From: an uncultured Nitrospina sp.
GTDB lineage: Bacteria; Nitrospinota; Nitrospinia; Nitrospinales; VA-1
Assembly (NCBI GenBank): GCA_950072225.1
Contig: CATMOP010000001.1
Coordinates: 1 to 27,822, forward strand
DNA length: 27,822 nt
Direction: 5' to 3'
A program made the position numbers and the translations under genes. How positions within the stretch are numbered: the first letter of the stretch is position 1; each line of letters opens with the position of its first letter. This document shows positions 6,958-14,043 of this stretch, one piece after another. The notes under the pieces were generated by a model. It searched no databases. It was not told where the DNA came from and saw only the letters and a program-made list of their open reading frames with translations.

Positions 6958-7530
6958 CTATAACTCGATCCCATCTAATTCATCTTTTAATCGTTTGGAG
7001 TATTTTTCTGAAATTTCGGGTTCAGGCACCGGAATTTCTGTGGAATCGCTTTTTTTCCCCACACAAGCGAGAAGAACTTTGCGAACCCCAAAGCCTCCTG
7101 CAACCAGGGCCACAAACGGAGTCAGCCATGCAGTCAGGTTGAATCCAAATTTGGTAGGAGCGGACAATACGGTTTCTCCATATTCATCCACCTGCATTTT
7201 TATGATTTGCTCTACGGTGAGACCTGATTCCAGCATTTTTGAAAAATTGGCACGGGTTTTATCGGCAGTGGAACAGGTGCAATTCATAAGAACTTTTCCA
7301 CACTTGTCATCACACTTGCACATCAACGCGTTTTCGAGATCCTGCAAAAGAGCCCCGGCACCTACAATAGACACCTGGCCTACCGAAATCCAAACCAACA
7401 TCAATAATCCCATTAATACTTTTAGAGCATCTCTGAAAATTGCTTTTGGCCATGAGTGGCCCTTATAAAATAAGGGCGTTGCCTTAGAGAAAATTACCGA
7501 ATAAATAGAGACCCCCTTTAAAGTCTGCAT
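6958..7530 (-). CDS. ccmH: Cytochrome c maturation protein CcmH, with repeat-derived N-terminal insertion
   Basis: A 190-residue reading frame whose C-terminal 150 residues look like CcmH: a hydrophobic signal/anchor (MGLLMLVWISVGQ, residues 40-52), a Cys cluster, a three-helix region (FSKMLESGLTVEQIIKMQVDEYGETVLSAP) and a second membrane span near the end. CcmH handles apocytochrome thiols together with CcmF. The Cys cluster is unusual: C71, C73, C77, C84 and C86 instead of a single LRCxxC. The ATG at 7530 has AGGAG 7 nt ahead, overlapping the ccmF stop, so it is the natural start. Residues 6-35 are encoded by a MITE-like repeat (7426-7515) that keeps the frame. An internal start at 7413 (residue 40) is possible but has poor ribosome binding. 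Confidence 0.85.
   Translation of the reverse strand: MQTLKGVSIYSVIFSKATPLFYKGHSWPKAIFRDALKVLMGLLMLVWISVGQVSIVGAGALLQDLENALMCKCDDKCGKVLMNCTCSTADKTRANFSKMLESGLTVEQIIKMQVDEYGETVLSAPTKFGFNLTAWLTPFVALVAGGFGVRKVLLACVGKKSDSTEIPVPEPEISEKYSKRLKDELDGIEL
7426..7515. mobile_element. MITE-like palindromic repeat, copy 2, inside ccmH 5' end
   Basis: A 90-bp relative of the element at 3007-3103. Shared parts are CATCTCT near the left end, a following AAAATT block, CATGAG before the hairpin and CGAATAAATAGAGA at the right end (7498-7511). The centre is a perfect hairpin, GCCCTTAT-AAA-ATAAGGGC. The stem sequence differs from copy 1 on both arms in a compensatory way, and the loop reads as the reverse complement of the copy-1 loop. 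The ends have decayed more than in copy 1 (6 of 9 positions inverted). The flanks CTTTTA (7419-7424) and CTTTAA (7516-7521) could be a degraded 6-bp target duplication. Insertion plus duplication would add 96 bp, a multiple of three. Confidence 0.68.
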
Positions 7531-7534
7531 CCGG

Positions 7535-9550
7535 TTACTCCTGTGCAGGGGAAGGGAACAACTGTTCCTGCCTGCGGACCCTCTCCAGGCGGCGGCGTTG
7601 CTCCAGCCGATCCGGCCACATGGAGATCATCGATCCAAAAGCAATAATCCATCCACCCGTCCACAACCAACTGACCATCGGGTTCACATACACTTTTATC
7701 GTTGCCGACTCATCTTCCCGAAAATCAGCGAGGATCATATATAAATCCTCTTTCCAGGTTGACAAGACATCCACTTCCGAGACCGGCTGGTTCTGCCCTT
7801 TATAAAATTCTTTTTCAGGGTGGCCCGTCCAATATCGTTTTCCATCACGCTCTACCGCAAGCTGGGCAATGATTCGGGTTTTGACATTCGTGGCTTCCAC
7901 CGCGATCAGTTTTTCATAGGTGATGGTGTATCCTCTTATTTCAAAGGATTCACCAATTTGCAGGTGTTTTTCCGTATGGGTCCCATAAGCCTGGGACCCT
8001 GCAATGCCAGCAAAAATCAACACCACACCCATATGAACAATGTAACCGCCATAACGCCTCTTGTTGCGCCAGGTCATGGTTGCCAAAGCCCCAACAGCAG
8101 ACTCATCATGCAAACCCATTCTAGAAACCGTTCCCTTGTAAAATTCCGTAAACATACTGGTCAACACAAAAACACAAAGCACAAATGTTATATAAGTATA
8201 AATCTCTGTTCTGTTTCCTAACGGAATAACCGGGAACAACACCACTGCCGCCACAATGCCGGCGCTGACAGGTTTTAAAAAGTTCTTCTTCAGGTTTGAA
8301 AATGTGGCCCGACGCCAGGCGATAACAGGACCAATGCCAATGAGCGCCAAAAGCGCAAGCCCAATGGGCACGTTGACCTGGTTATAGAAGGGCGGCCCAA
8401 CCGTAATCTTCACACCCCGTACGGCTTCTGAGATAATCGGAAAGATAGTTCCCCAGAAAGTAGCAAAAGCAATTCCCAGCAAAACCAGGTTATTAAACAA
8501 AAAACTGCTCTCTCGAGACAAAAAAGAATCCAACTCGTTCGCACTTTTTAACAGAGGGAGCCGCGCAATAATCAAGGCGGCACAAGCGAAAATAATAACA
8601 AACAGAAACGCCAGAAAATAATACCCCAATGTTGCTTCATCAAAGGTATGAACCGATTGGATGAGGCCGCTCCGGGTAATAAACGTTCCAAAAATTGTCA
8701 TCGCGAAAGTCAGGAGAACCAAAGACATGTTCCAGACTTTCATCATGTCCTTTTTTTCCTGGATCATCACCGAATGCAAATAAGCGGTTGCAACCAGCAA
8801 AGGCATGAACGCGGCGTTCTCAACAGGGTCCCAAGCCCAGTAACCGCCCCAGCCCAGTTCCACATAAGCCCAGGAAGCTCCAAACAAATTGCCCATGCAG
8901 AGAAAAAACCAGGACAGCAAAGTCCACTTCCGGGTCATGCGAATCCAGCCGTCATCTAAATCCTTGCTGATCAGGGCCGCTACCGCAAACGCGAAAGGAA
9001 CCGTAAAACCCACATATCCCAAATACAATGTTGGCGGGTGGATCACCATCCAGTAATTTTGCAGAAGCGGATTCAAACCGCGCCCATCTTCGGGAGGTAG
9101 AGGGATACGCTCAAAGGGATTGGTCGAAAAATTAATCAGGAAAAGAAAAAACACAACGATGAGAAGCATGATCGCCATCGCATAGGGAACCACCCTGAGA
9201 TTTTTTTTCCGATTCTGGAAATAAACCACGAGCATGTATGTACTAAGAAGCAGAGTCCAGAAAAGAAGAGAACCTTTCTGTCCGCCCCAAAACGAGGAAA
9301 TTTTATAAAACGTGTCGAGCTCACGGTTGGAATAGGCCCAGACATATTGAAGGCTGAAGTCATCGGTAAGAAAAGCCTTCCACAGACATATGGAAGAGAT
9401 GACAACGCACGCCCAAACAATAATTGGGGTCTTGTCCGCACTTAGATAAAGATCGATGCGGTTGCCACGGGCTGACATGACATAGGCAACACAACCATAG
9501 AGAGCCGTTGCCAAGGCCAATAGTAATGTAAATTCACCAATATCGTTCAT
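7535..9550 (-). CDS. ccmF: Cytochrome c haem lyase subunit CcmF
   Basis: A 671-aa polytopic membrane protein, the normal size for CcmF, which joins haem from holo-CcmE to apocytochrome cysteines. The hallmark tryptophan-rich WGGYWAWDPVEN motif lies at residues 234-245. An earlier FWGGQKGS (88-95) and a HPP motif (H171) also match the family, and histidines near the WWD segment (H259) and in the later GYIVHMG segment are candidate haem ligands. The C-terminal part has the usual periplasmic domain (GTHTEKHLQIGESFEIRGY) before a last membrane span. The gene is 70 bp after ccmE, and its stop codon overlaps the ribosome binding site of ccmH, which indicates coupling. Confidence 0.95.
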   Translation of the reverse strand: MNDIGEFTLLLALATALYGCVAYVMSARGNRIDLYLSADKTPIIVWACVVISSICLWKAFLTDDFSLQYVWAYSNRELDTFYKISSFWGGQKGSLLFWTLLLSTYMLVVYFQNRKKNLRVVPYAMAIMLLIVVFFLFLINFSTNPFERIPLPPEDGRGLNPLLQNYWMVIHPPTLYLGYVGFTVPFAFAVAALISKDLDDGWIRMTRKWTLLSWFFLCMGNLFGASWAYVELGWGGYWAWDPVENAAFMPLLVATAYLHSVMIQEKKDMMKVWNMSLVLLTFAMTIFGTFITRSGLIQSVHTFDEATLGYYFLAFLFVIIFACAALIIARLPLLKSANELDSFLSRESSFLFNNLVLLGIAFATFWGTIFPIISEAVRGVKITVGPPFYNQVNVPIGLALLALIGIGPVIAWRRATFSNLKKNFLKPVSAGIVAAVVLFPVIPLGNRTEIYTYITFVLCVFVLTSMFTEFYKGTVSRMGLHDESAVGALATMTWRNKRRYGGYIVHMGVVLIFAGIAGSQAYGTHTEKHLQIGESFEIRGYTITYEKLIAVEATNVKTRIIAQLAVERDGKRYWTGHPEKEFYKGQNQPVSEVDVLSTWKEDLYMILADFREDESATIKVYVNPMVSWLWTGGWIIAFGSMISMWPDRLEQRRRLERVRRQEQLFPSPAQE

Positions 9551-9620
9551 GGTTTCTATATAAACGCCTTCTATTCCGCTCTATTGCGGGATGGCTGGGT
9601 TACTCGATTTTACAGGGAGG

Positions 9621-10112
9621 TCAGATTGTTGTTTTCGGCAAGGCTTCCACTTTATTGAGGCCCGGCTCCCGATACTTATCGGCTTTAGGAAATGTTCCCG
9701 GGTGCATCTTTCCAGCCTCTTTTTCAGCTTCATATTTCGATGGGCAACTGGTCAATAAAGTGTTGGCGTGGAAAACTCCGTCTTTTCCTAAAGCTCCCTC
9801 AACCACCACCTCACCGCCATCTATAAACATATCCGGCGTCACGCCTTGATAAGACACCTTTAACGAGGCGTCCTTCTCTTCGATTAAAAACTTCACATTT
9901 AAATAGTCATCAGGATCTCTCTGAATAGAGCCATTCACCACATTTCCCTTTACCTTCATTCCCGTACCCGCAAAGGAGACTTTTTGGCTCATCAATTCAT
10001 CCACGGTAAAGAAATACTGCGAGGTATTGCTGATCCCCATGGTTATCAAATAACCAATGGCACCCACAATCAGCAAGCTGCCCACTAAAAATTTTACTTT
10101 TTTCTGCTGCAT
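9621..10112 (-). CDS. ccmE: Haem chaperone CcmE, CxxxY variant
   Basis: A 163-aa periplasmic haem chaperone with one N-terminal anchor (about residues 7-26) and an OB-fold domain: FAGTGMKVKGNVVNGSIQ, then a KVSYQGVTPDMF strand, then EVVVEGALGKDGVFHANTLL. The residue that binds haem covalently in the classic family is His in HxxxY; here it is Cys, in C123-P-S-K-Y127. This Cys form is known from the System I variant of deltaproteobacteria and archaea. The C-terminal tail is charged and proline-containing. It is the first gene of the ccm operon and faces a candidate promoter at 10169-10198. Confidence 0.93.
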   Translation of the reverse strand: MQQKKVKFLVGSLLIVGAIGYLITMGISNTSQYFFTVDELMSQKVSFAGTGMKVKGNVVNGSIQRDPDDYLNVKFLIEEKDASLKVSYQGVTPDMFIDGGEVVVEGALGKDGVFHANTLLTSCPSKYEAEKEAGKMHPGTFPKADKYREPGLNKVEALPKTTI

Positions 10113-10134
10113 AACCCGCTCACATCCTCTGGCT

Positions 10135-10155
10135 AAAGAATTTTATTAATTCTTT
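10135..10155. other. AT-rich hairpin in the ccmE leader
   Basis: AAAGAATT (10135-10142) and AATTCTTT (10148-10155) form a perfect 8-bp stem with a TTATT loop. It lies between the candidate -10 box and the ccmE start codon, so it would be in the leader RNA. Another stem, ATCCCTT (10204-10210) with AAGGGAT (10219-10225), lies just upstream of the -35 box. Either may be an operator or chance in AT-rich DNA. Confidence 0.3.
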
Positions 10156-10168
10156 GAGTCTTTTTTTC

Positions 10169-10198
10169 ATATTAGCATTCAGAATTTGGCCTTGTCAA
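10169..10198 (-). promoter_or_regulatory. Candidate promoter of the ccm operon
   Basis: Read on the minus strand, a consensus -35 TTGACA (10198-10193) is followed after 18 bp by TAATAT (10174-10169), a 4-of-6 match to the -10 consensus. It lies about 57 bp before the ccmE start and points into the operon. No other good pair is visible nearby. Confidence 0.5.
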
Positions 10199-10352
10199 AG
10201 CAAATCCCTTGAAAAAGAAAGGGATAAAATTAATCCCCGTCCTTAATTTGTGGAACAAGGATGTCACGTATATAGTAACAACTCCATTTTACACTCTTTC
10301 CTGCCTAGCTTCCCTTCCTCATTACATTCTGCCTTGAAATAACCCCTTCAGC

Positions 10353-10431
10353 CGGTTCCGATAATAGCGGTGTCATTATCTGATTTGGCCCTTGCTTCAA
10401 AAAAAGGGCATTCTCCCACCATCCGGAACCG
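10353..10431. other. Multi-stem inverted-repeat element upstream of mraZ
   Basis: An outer 8-bp inverted repeat, CGGTTCCG (10353-10360) with CGGAACCG (10424-10431), encloses two further perfect stems: GATAAT (10360-10365) with ATTATC (10375-10380), and GCCCTT (10388-10393) with AAGGGC (10404-10409). Together they could fold as a three-way junction. No frame of useful length covers it. The 488-bp gap 10113-10600 otherwise holds the two candidate promoters and the mraZ operator. The element might be a small RNA, a repeat relic or regulator sites; each stem alone is short enough to arise by chance. Confidence 0.35.
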
Positions 10432-10506
10432 ATCAAACCCTGTTTAAATAAAAAGTTAGCCCCTTTTCCCCGACACAGGTTTTCAATAATTTTTTCTCCT
10501 TTTCTG

Positions 10507-10534
10507 TTGACAGATTGTCGGGTTATGTTAGGAT
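10507..10534 (+). promoter_or_regulatory. Candidate dcw-cluster promoter (Pmra)
   Basis: A perfect -35 box TTGACA (10507-10512) is followed after 16 bp by TAGGAT (10529-10534), which matches the -10 consensus at 4 of 6 positions. The predicted start is near 10541, about 60 bp before the mraZ ATG. The position directly upstream of mraZ matches where the main dcw promoter lies in other bacteria, and phased AAAGTGT repeats overlap the predicted start site. Confidence 0.6.
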
Positions 10535-10559
10535 TGTGTATAAAAGTGTCTCAAAGTGT
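10533..10559 (+). promoter_or_regulatory. Probable MraZ operator (phased AAAGTGT repeats)
   Basis: AAAGTGT occurs at 10543-10549 and 10553-10559, exactly 10 bp (one helical turn) apart, and a weaker copy, ATTGTGT, sits at 10533-10539 in the same phase. MraZ is known to bind direct repeats with 10-bp spacing just upstream of its own gene, and AAAGTG(T/G) is the unit reported for Mollicutes. The repeats cover the end of the -10 box and the predicted start site, so bound MraZ would block initiation. A partial AAAGTTA at 10571-10577 is out of phase. Confidence 0.65.
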
Positions 10560-10600
10560 AATTTTCTGTCAAAGTTATAGGAATTTGGTGAACTCTGTCG

Positions 10601-10990
10601 ATGAACAGTTTTTTAGGTACCTACAACATCAGTTTGGACGACAAGGGCCGCTTCAATGTGCCGGCGAAGTTCCGCAATGCGCTGGAGCAGTTCGGCCCGC
10701 AACTGGTGGTGTGTGTGATGGATAATTATCTAGTCGTCTTTCCCCAGAAAGAGTGGTCTGAAAACGAGGCAAAGTTAAGCGACTTAAATGCTTTCGATAA
10801 AGCCGACCGAAACCGACTACGCGAATTTTATTCCAGAGCGACTGAGTGCGAAATGAAATCTGGAAAGATATTGCTCCCTGCCAACCAGAGAGAAATTGCA
10901 GGGCTGAATAAAGAAGCCATTCTGGTTGGAATGTCCAAAACCTTTGAGGTCTGGTCCCCCAAGCAATGGTCCAAGCAGGGGGAAGCATAA
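10601..10990 (+). CDS. mraZ: Transcriptional regulator MraZ
   Basis: A 129-aa protein, slightly shorter than the usual ~140-150 aa, with two SpoVT-AbrB-like DNA-binding repeats. The first carries the signature DDKGRFNVPAKFRNAL (about residues 14-29) and the second ATECEMKSGKILLPANQRE (about 80-98). The N-terminus, SFLGTYNISLDDKGR, is typical, which supports the ATG at 10601. MraZ forms a ring-shaped oligomer that binds phased direct repeats and represses its own dcw operon; matching repeats are found 42-68 bp upstream. It is the first gene of the cluster, 53 bp before rsmH, its usual partner. Confidence 0.95.
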   Translation: MNSFLGTYNISLDDKGRFNVPAKFRNALEQFGPQLVVCVMDNYLVVFPQKEWSENEAKLSDLNAFDKADRNRLREFYSRATECEMKSGKILLPANQREIAGLNKEAILVGMSKTFEVWSPKQWSKQGEA

Positions 10991-11043
10991 AAGGCCAGGG
11001 CGTTCCATCGACATAAGCCATCTATGGAGTAGCCAAAAATATC

Positions 11044-11982
11044 ATGCCAGCGTACCACGAATCGGTAATGAAAAACGAAGTGCTTCATTACCTGAATGTT
11101 CACATGGAGGGTGTAATCGTGGATGGCACACTCGGGGATGGAGGCCATACGGAATTCATCCTTAAAAATACAGCTCCTGAAGTCCGGGTTTTCGCAATCG
11201 ACCGGGACCGCTCCGCAATAGAGCGCGCCAGGAAAAGGCTGTCTCCTTTTCGAGACAGGGTAACTCTGACCCACGGCAACCTGGGAGACCTTAAAAGCCT
11301 CACGATTCAACACGGGATCACCCATATAGTTGGATTGCTGATGGATTTGGGGGTCTCTTCGCCCCAGTTGGACACGCCCGAGCGTGGCTTCAGCATTCAA
11401 CATGATGGCCCGCTTGACATGCGAATGGATCCCTCCCAGAAAACTTCAGCCGCCGACCTTCTGAAAAAACTTTCTGATGCGGAACTGGTAGCCATTATTA
11501 AAAATTTTGGCGAAGAGCGCTACTCAAAGCGAATCGTCCGCGCAATTCGCAAAGAACAGGCAGAGCGTCCCATCACCACAACCGGCCAGCTTTCCAGAAT
11601 CGTAGCAAGGGCAGTGGCATCGCCCCGCCACACACGGATCCATCCTGCTACAAGAACGTTTCAGGCTTTGAGGATAGCCGTCAATGATGAACTGGAACAA
11701 CTGAAATTAGCTTTGCAGGATGTGATCGGCCTTCTCAATTCAACCGCCCGTTTGGTGGTGATCTCATTTCACTCTCTGGAAGACAGAATTGTGAAAACAT
11801 TTTTTCGAGATGAACAAAAAGGGTGTTCCTGTCCACCTAAAATCCCTATGTGTATTTGTGGGAGAACACAGACTCTGAAAATTTTAACTCGCAAACCTAT
11901 TGTGCCTTCGGAAGAAGAGGTGGCGCTAAACCCGAGATCAATAAGCGCAAAATTAAGGGTCGCGGAAAGGATTTATGTTTGA
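11044..11982 (+). CDS. rsmH: 16S rRNA (cytosine-1402-N4)-methyltransferase RsmH
   Basis: A 312-aa S-adenosylmethionine-dependent enzyme (also called MraW) that methylates N4 of C1402 in 16S rRNA. The start is supported by the family N-terminus PAYHESVMKNEVLHYL. The SAM-binding motif DGTLGDGGHT is at 27-36 and the acidic AIDRD at 51-55; LLMDLGVSSPQLD and ERGFSIQHDGPLDMRMD follow. The C-terminal CSCPPKIPMCICGRTQTLKI stretch and NPRSISAKLRVAER ending are typical. Its last codons overlap ftsL by 8 nt. The ribosome binding site is weak (GGAG about 14 nt upstream), so it may rely on mraZ read-through. Confidence 0.96.
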   Translation: MPAYHESVMKNEVLHYLNVHMEGVIVDGTLGDGGHTEFILKNTAPEVRVFAIDRDRSAIERARKRLSPFRDRVTLTHGNLGDLKSLTIQHGITHIVGLLMDLGVSSPQLDTPERGFSIQHDGPLDMRMDPSQKTSAADLLKKLSDAELVAIIKNFGEERYSKRIVRAIRKEQAERPITTTGQLSRIVARAVASPRHTRIHPATRTFQALRIAVNDELEQLKLALQDVIGLLNSTARLVVISFHSLEDRIVKTFFRDEQKGCSCPPKIPMCICGRTQTLKILTRKPIVPSEEEVALNPRSISAKLRVAERIYV

Positions 11983-12292
11983 TGGAGTTCGCAGGCTTAT
12001 CCAAGGCCGGCTCCATGTTTCCTCTATAGATTTCTGGATGGTTATTTCGATCTCCGTCCTGTTCATGCTCGGGGCATTGGCCCTGGTTTGGCCCAATGTC
12101 AAGAAAATCAAACTGGCCTATGAATATCAGGATTTGGCCAAAGAACATAGAGATTTGTTGAAAGAAAACCATCTGCTCAATCTTGAACGCGAAAGCCTGA
12201 GATCCTTGGATCGCGTTTATCTTCTCGCTAAAAACGAGGTGGGGATGAAAGAGCTCGATATAGATAAAGTGATCACCATTTTCCTTAAGTAA
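11975..12292 (+). CDS. ftsL: Cell division protein FtsL
   Basis: A 105-aa bitopic protein with a short cytoplasmic N-terminus, one membrane span (about residues 22-40, MVISISVLFMLGALALVW) and a periplasmic coiled coil with leucine-rich heptads (YEYQDLAKEHRDLLKENHLLNLERESL). It ends with the AKNEVGM segment resembling the usual LGM region. FtsL joins FtsQ and FtsB in the divisome and helps activate FtsWI. Sequence similarity within the family is low, but length, topology and place between rsmH and ftsI make the call safe. GGAAAGGA precedes the ATG, and the gene overlaps rsmH by 8 nt. Confidence 0.88.
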   Translation: MFDGVRRLIQGRLHVSSIDFWMVISISVLFMLGALALVWPNVKKIKLAYEYQDLAKEHRDLLKENHLLNLERESLRSLDRVYLLAKNEVGMKELDIDKVITIFLK

Positions 12293-12297
12293 CCGTC

Positions 12298-14043
12298 ATG
12301 GCAAAACAAAATAAACAGATCACGGGAACGTTTCGAGACAGCATTAAAACCCGGCTGAAAGTTGTCTCTTTTTTTCTCTTCCTGTTTGGAGCAGCCTTGA
12401 TCGCCCGGCTCGTTTTTCTGCAGATCATCCAGCATGACACTCTCGTAGCGCAATCCGAAAAGCAGTACCTGAGTACGGTTAAAACACATTTCGGACGTGG
12501 GGTGATCTTTGACCGCAATATGAACGAACTCGCGCGAAATGTCGAAGTGGAATCGGTTTATGTAAACCCCTCGGAAATACTGGACCGGAAATCCGCCGCC
12601 CGCATTCTTTCAGCCACGCTGAAACTGAACCAGGATCAGATCTATAAAAAGATTTCTTCTAAAAAACATTTTGTATGGATCAAGCGGAAATGCTCTCCCG
12701 ATGAGGTTGCCAAGCTGAAACAAGCAGGGCTGTCAGGTGTAGGATATATATCCGAGCAAAAGAGATTTTATCCAAAACGTGAACTTGCGGCAAGCGTCCT
12801 GGGCTTTGTCGGCATGGACAATCAGGGTCTTGCCGGTATCGAGCACGCCTACCAACCCAAGCTCAAAGGCATTACTTTCAGGCAAGTTATGGAGCGTGAT
12901 GCGCGTGGAAGAAATATTCAATCTTTCAATAGATTGCACAATTCCAGACCCGGGAGTTATGACTTGGTTCTAACCTTGGATGAGGTTATTCAGTTCACCA
13001 CTGAATACCATTTAAAGAAACAGGTCGAACGTTTTAAAGCGGACTCAGGGATGGCCGTGGTCATGAATCCCCATACGGGGGAAATTTATGCGATGGCCAA
13101 CGTTCCCCAATTCAACCCTAACCACTACGGGGCGTTTTCCGCCCAAGTCTGGAAAAATAAAATCATCGCCAGCTCTTACGAGCCTGGATCGATATTCAAA
13201 CCCATTGTTGCCGCCGCGGCTCTGGACAAAGGCTTAGCAAGGCCACAAGATATTTTCTTTTGTGAAAACGGGAAACTGAAAATCGGAAACGTCCAGATCG
13301 GGGAGGCTTCCAATCGTAAGTTCGGCTGGCTGACCATGCGTGAGATTATTGCCAAGTCCAGCAATATCGGCGCAATCAAAATTGCCCAGCAGGTTGGCAG
13401 AAAACCATTTTATGAATACATCCGGAAATTCGGGTTCGGTGAAAAGTCCGGTTTATCCCTACCCGGTGAATCTGCGGGACAACTCAAGGACCAGAAAAAC
13501 TGGACCACCATGTCTCTCGCTTCTATTTCTTTTGGTCACGAGATCGCTGTCACTCCTATACAAATGGTCAGTGCCTTGGCGGCAATTGCTAATGGCGGAA
13601 ATCTTATGGTACCTCAAATCACCCGTGCGCTTATTAAAAACGGACAGGTAATGGAACAATTTAAGCCTGAAAAAATCCGGCGAGTCATTTCTGAAAGAAC
13701 CAGCCGCCAATTGGTCGAAGTTCTCAAGTCGGTGGTGAAAACAGGTACCGGAAAAAAAGCGGCACTTGAAGGATTTGACGTGGCGGGAAAAACCGGAACG
13801 GCTCAAAAATATAACATGGAAACCCGGTCCTACTCCAAAACAGAATTCATTTCCTCCTTTATTGGTTTTGCTCCGGCGGATTCTCCACGTCTTTTGATTT
13901 TGGTAATGATCGACAACCCCCAGGGATCGCATTGGGGAAGTGTTGTGGCCGCACCGGTATTTCGGCAAATAGCAAAAAAGACGTTGCGTTATTTAAACGT
14001 TCCGTCAAGCAAAGAACGTGTTTTTATTCTTGATCGAGCCTGA
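12298..14043 (+). CDS. ftsI: Septal peptidoglycan transpeptidase FtsI (PBP3-type, class B)
   Basis: A 581-aa class B penicillin-binding protein with one N-terminal membrane anchor (about residues 22-45), a pedestal/dimerisation region starting GRGVIFDRNMNELARN, and a transpeptidase domain. Catalytic motifs are SxxK at S298-K301 (GSIFKP), SSN at 354-356 and KTG at 498-500 (GKTGTAQK). It cross-links septal peptidoglycan as the partner of FtsW. No C-terminal PASTA domains are present, unlike many Firmicutes and actinobacterial homologues. The start is 5 nt after ftsL with a weak ribosome binding site. Its stop shares one base with the murE start (TGATG). Confidence 0.95.
   Translation: MAKQNKQITGTFRDSIKTRLKVVSFFLFLFGAALIARLVFLQIIQHDTLVAQSEKQYLSTVKTHFGRGVIFDRNMNELARNVEVESVYVNPSEILDRKSAARILSATLKLNQDQIYKKISSKKHFVWIKRKCSPDEVAKLKQAGLSGVGYISEQKRFYPKRELAASVLGFVGMDNQGLAGIEHAYQPKLKGITFRQVMERDARGRNIQSFNRLHNSRPGSYDLVLTLDEVIQFTTEYHLKKQVERFKADSGMAVVMNPHTGEIYAMANVPQFNPNHYGAFSAQVWKNKIIASSYEPGSIFKPIVAAAALDKGLARPQDIFFCENGKLKIGNVQIGEASNRKFGWLTMREIIAKSSNIGAIKIAQQVGRKPFYEYIRKFGFGEKSGLSLPGESAGQLKDQKNWTTMSLASISFGHEIAVTPIQMVSALAAIANGGNLMVPQITRALIKNGQVMEQFKPEKIRRVISERTSRQLVEVLKSVVKTGTGKKAALEGFDVAGKTGTAQKYNMETRSYSKTEFISSFIGFAPADSPRLLILVMIDNPQGSHWGSVVAAPVFRQIAKKTLRYLNVPSSKERVFILDRA

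Noticed and set aside
8648..8959. Long plus-strand frame opposite ccmF (and similar frames opposite murD, murC and ftsI)
   Set aside because: These lie wholly antisense to well-conserved genes, have no recognisable motifs, and are expected by-products of codon bias.
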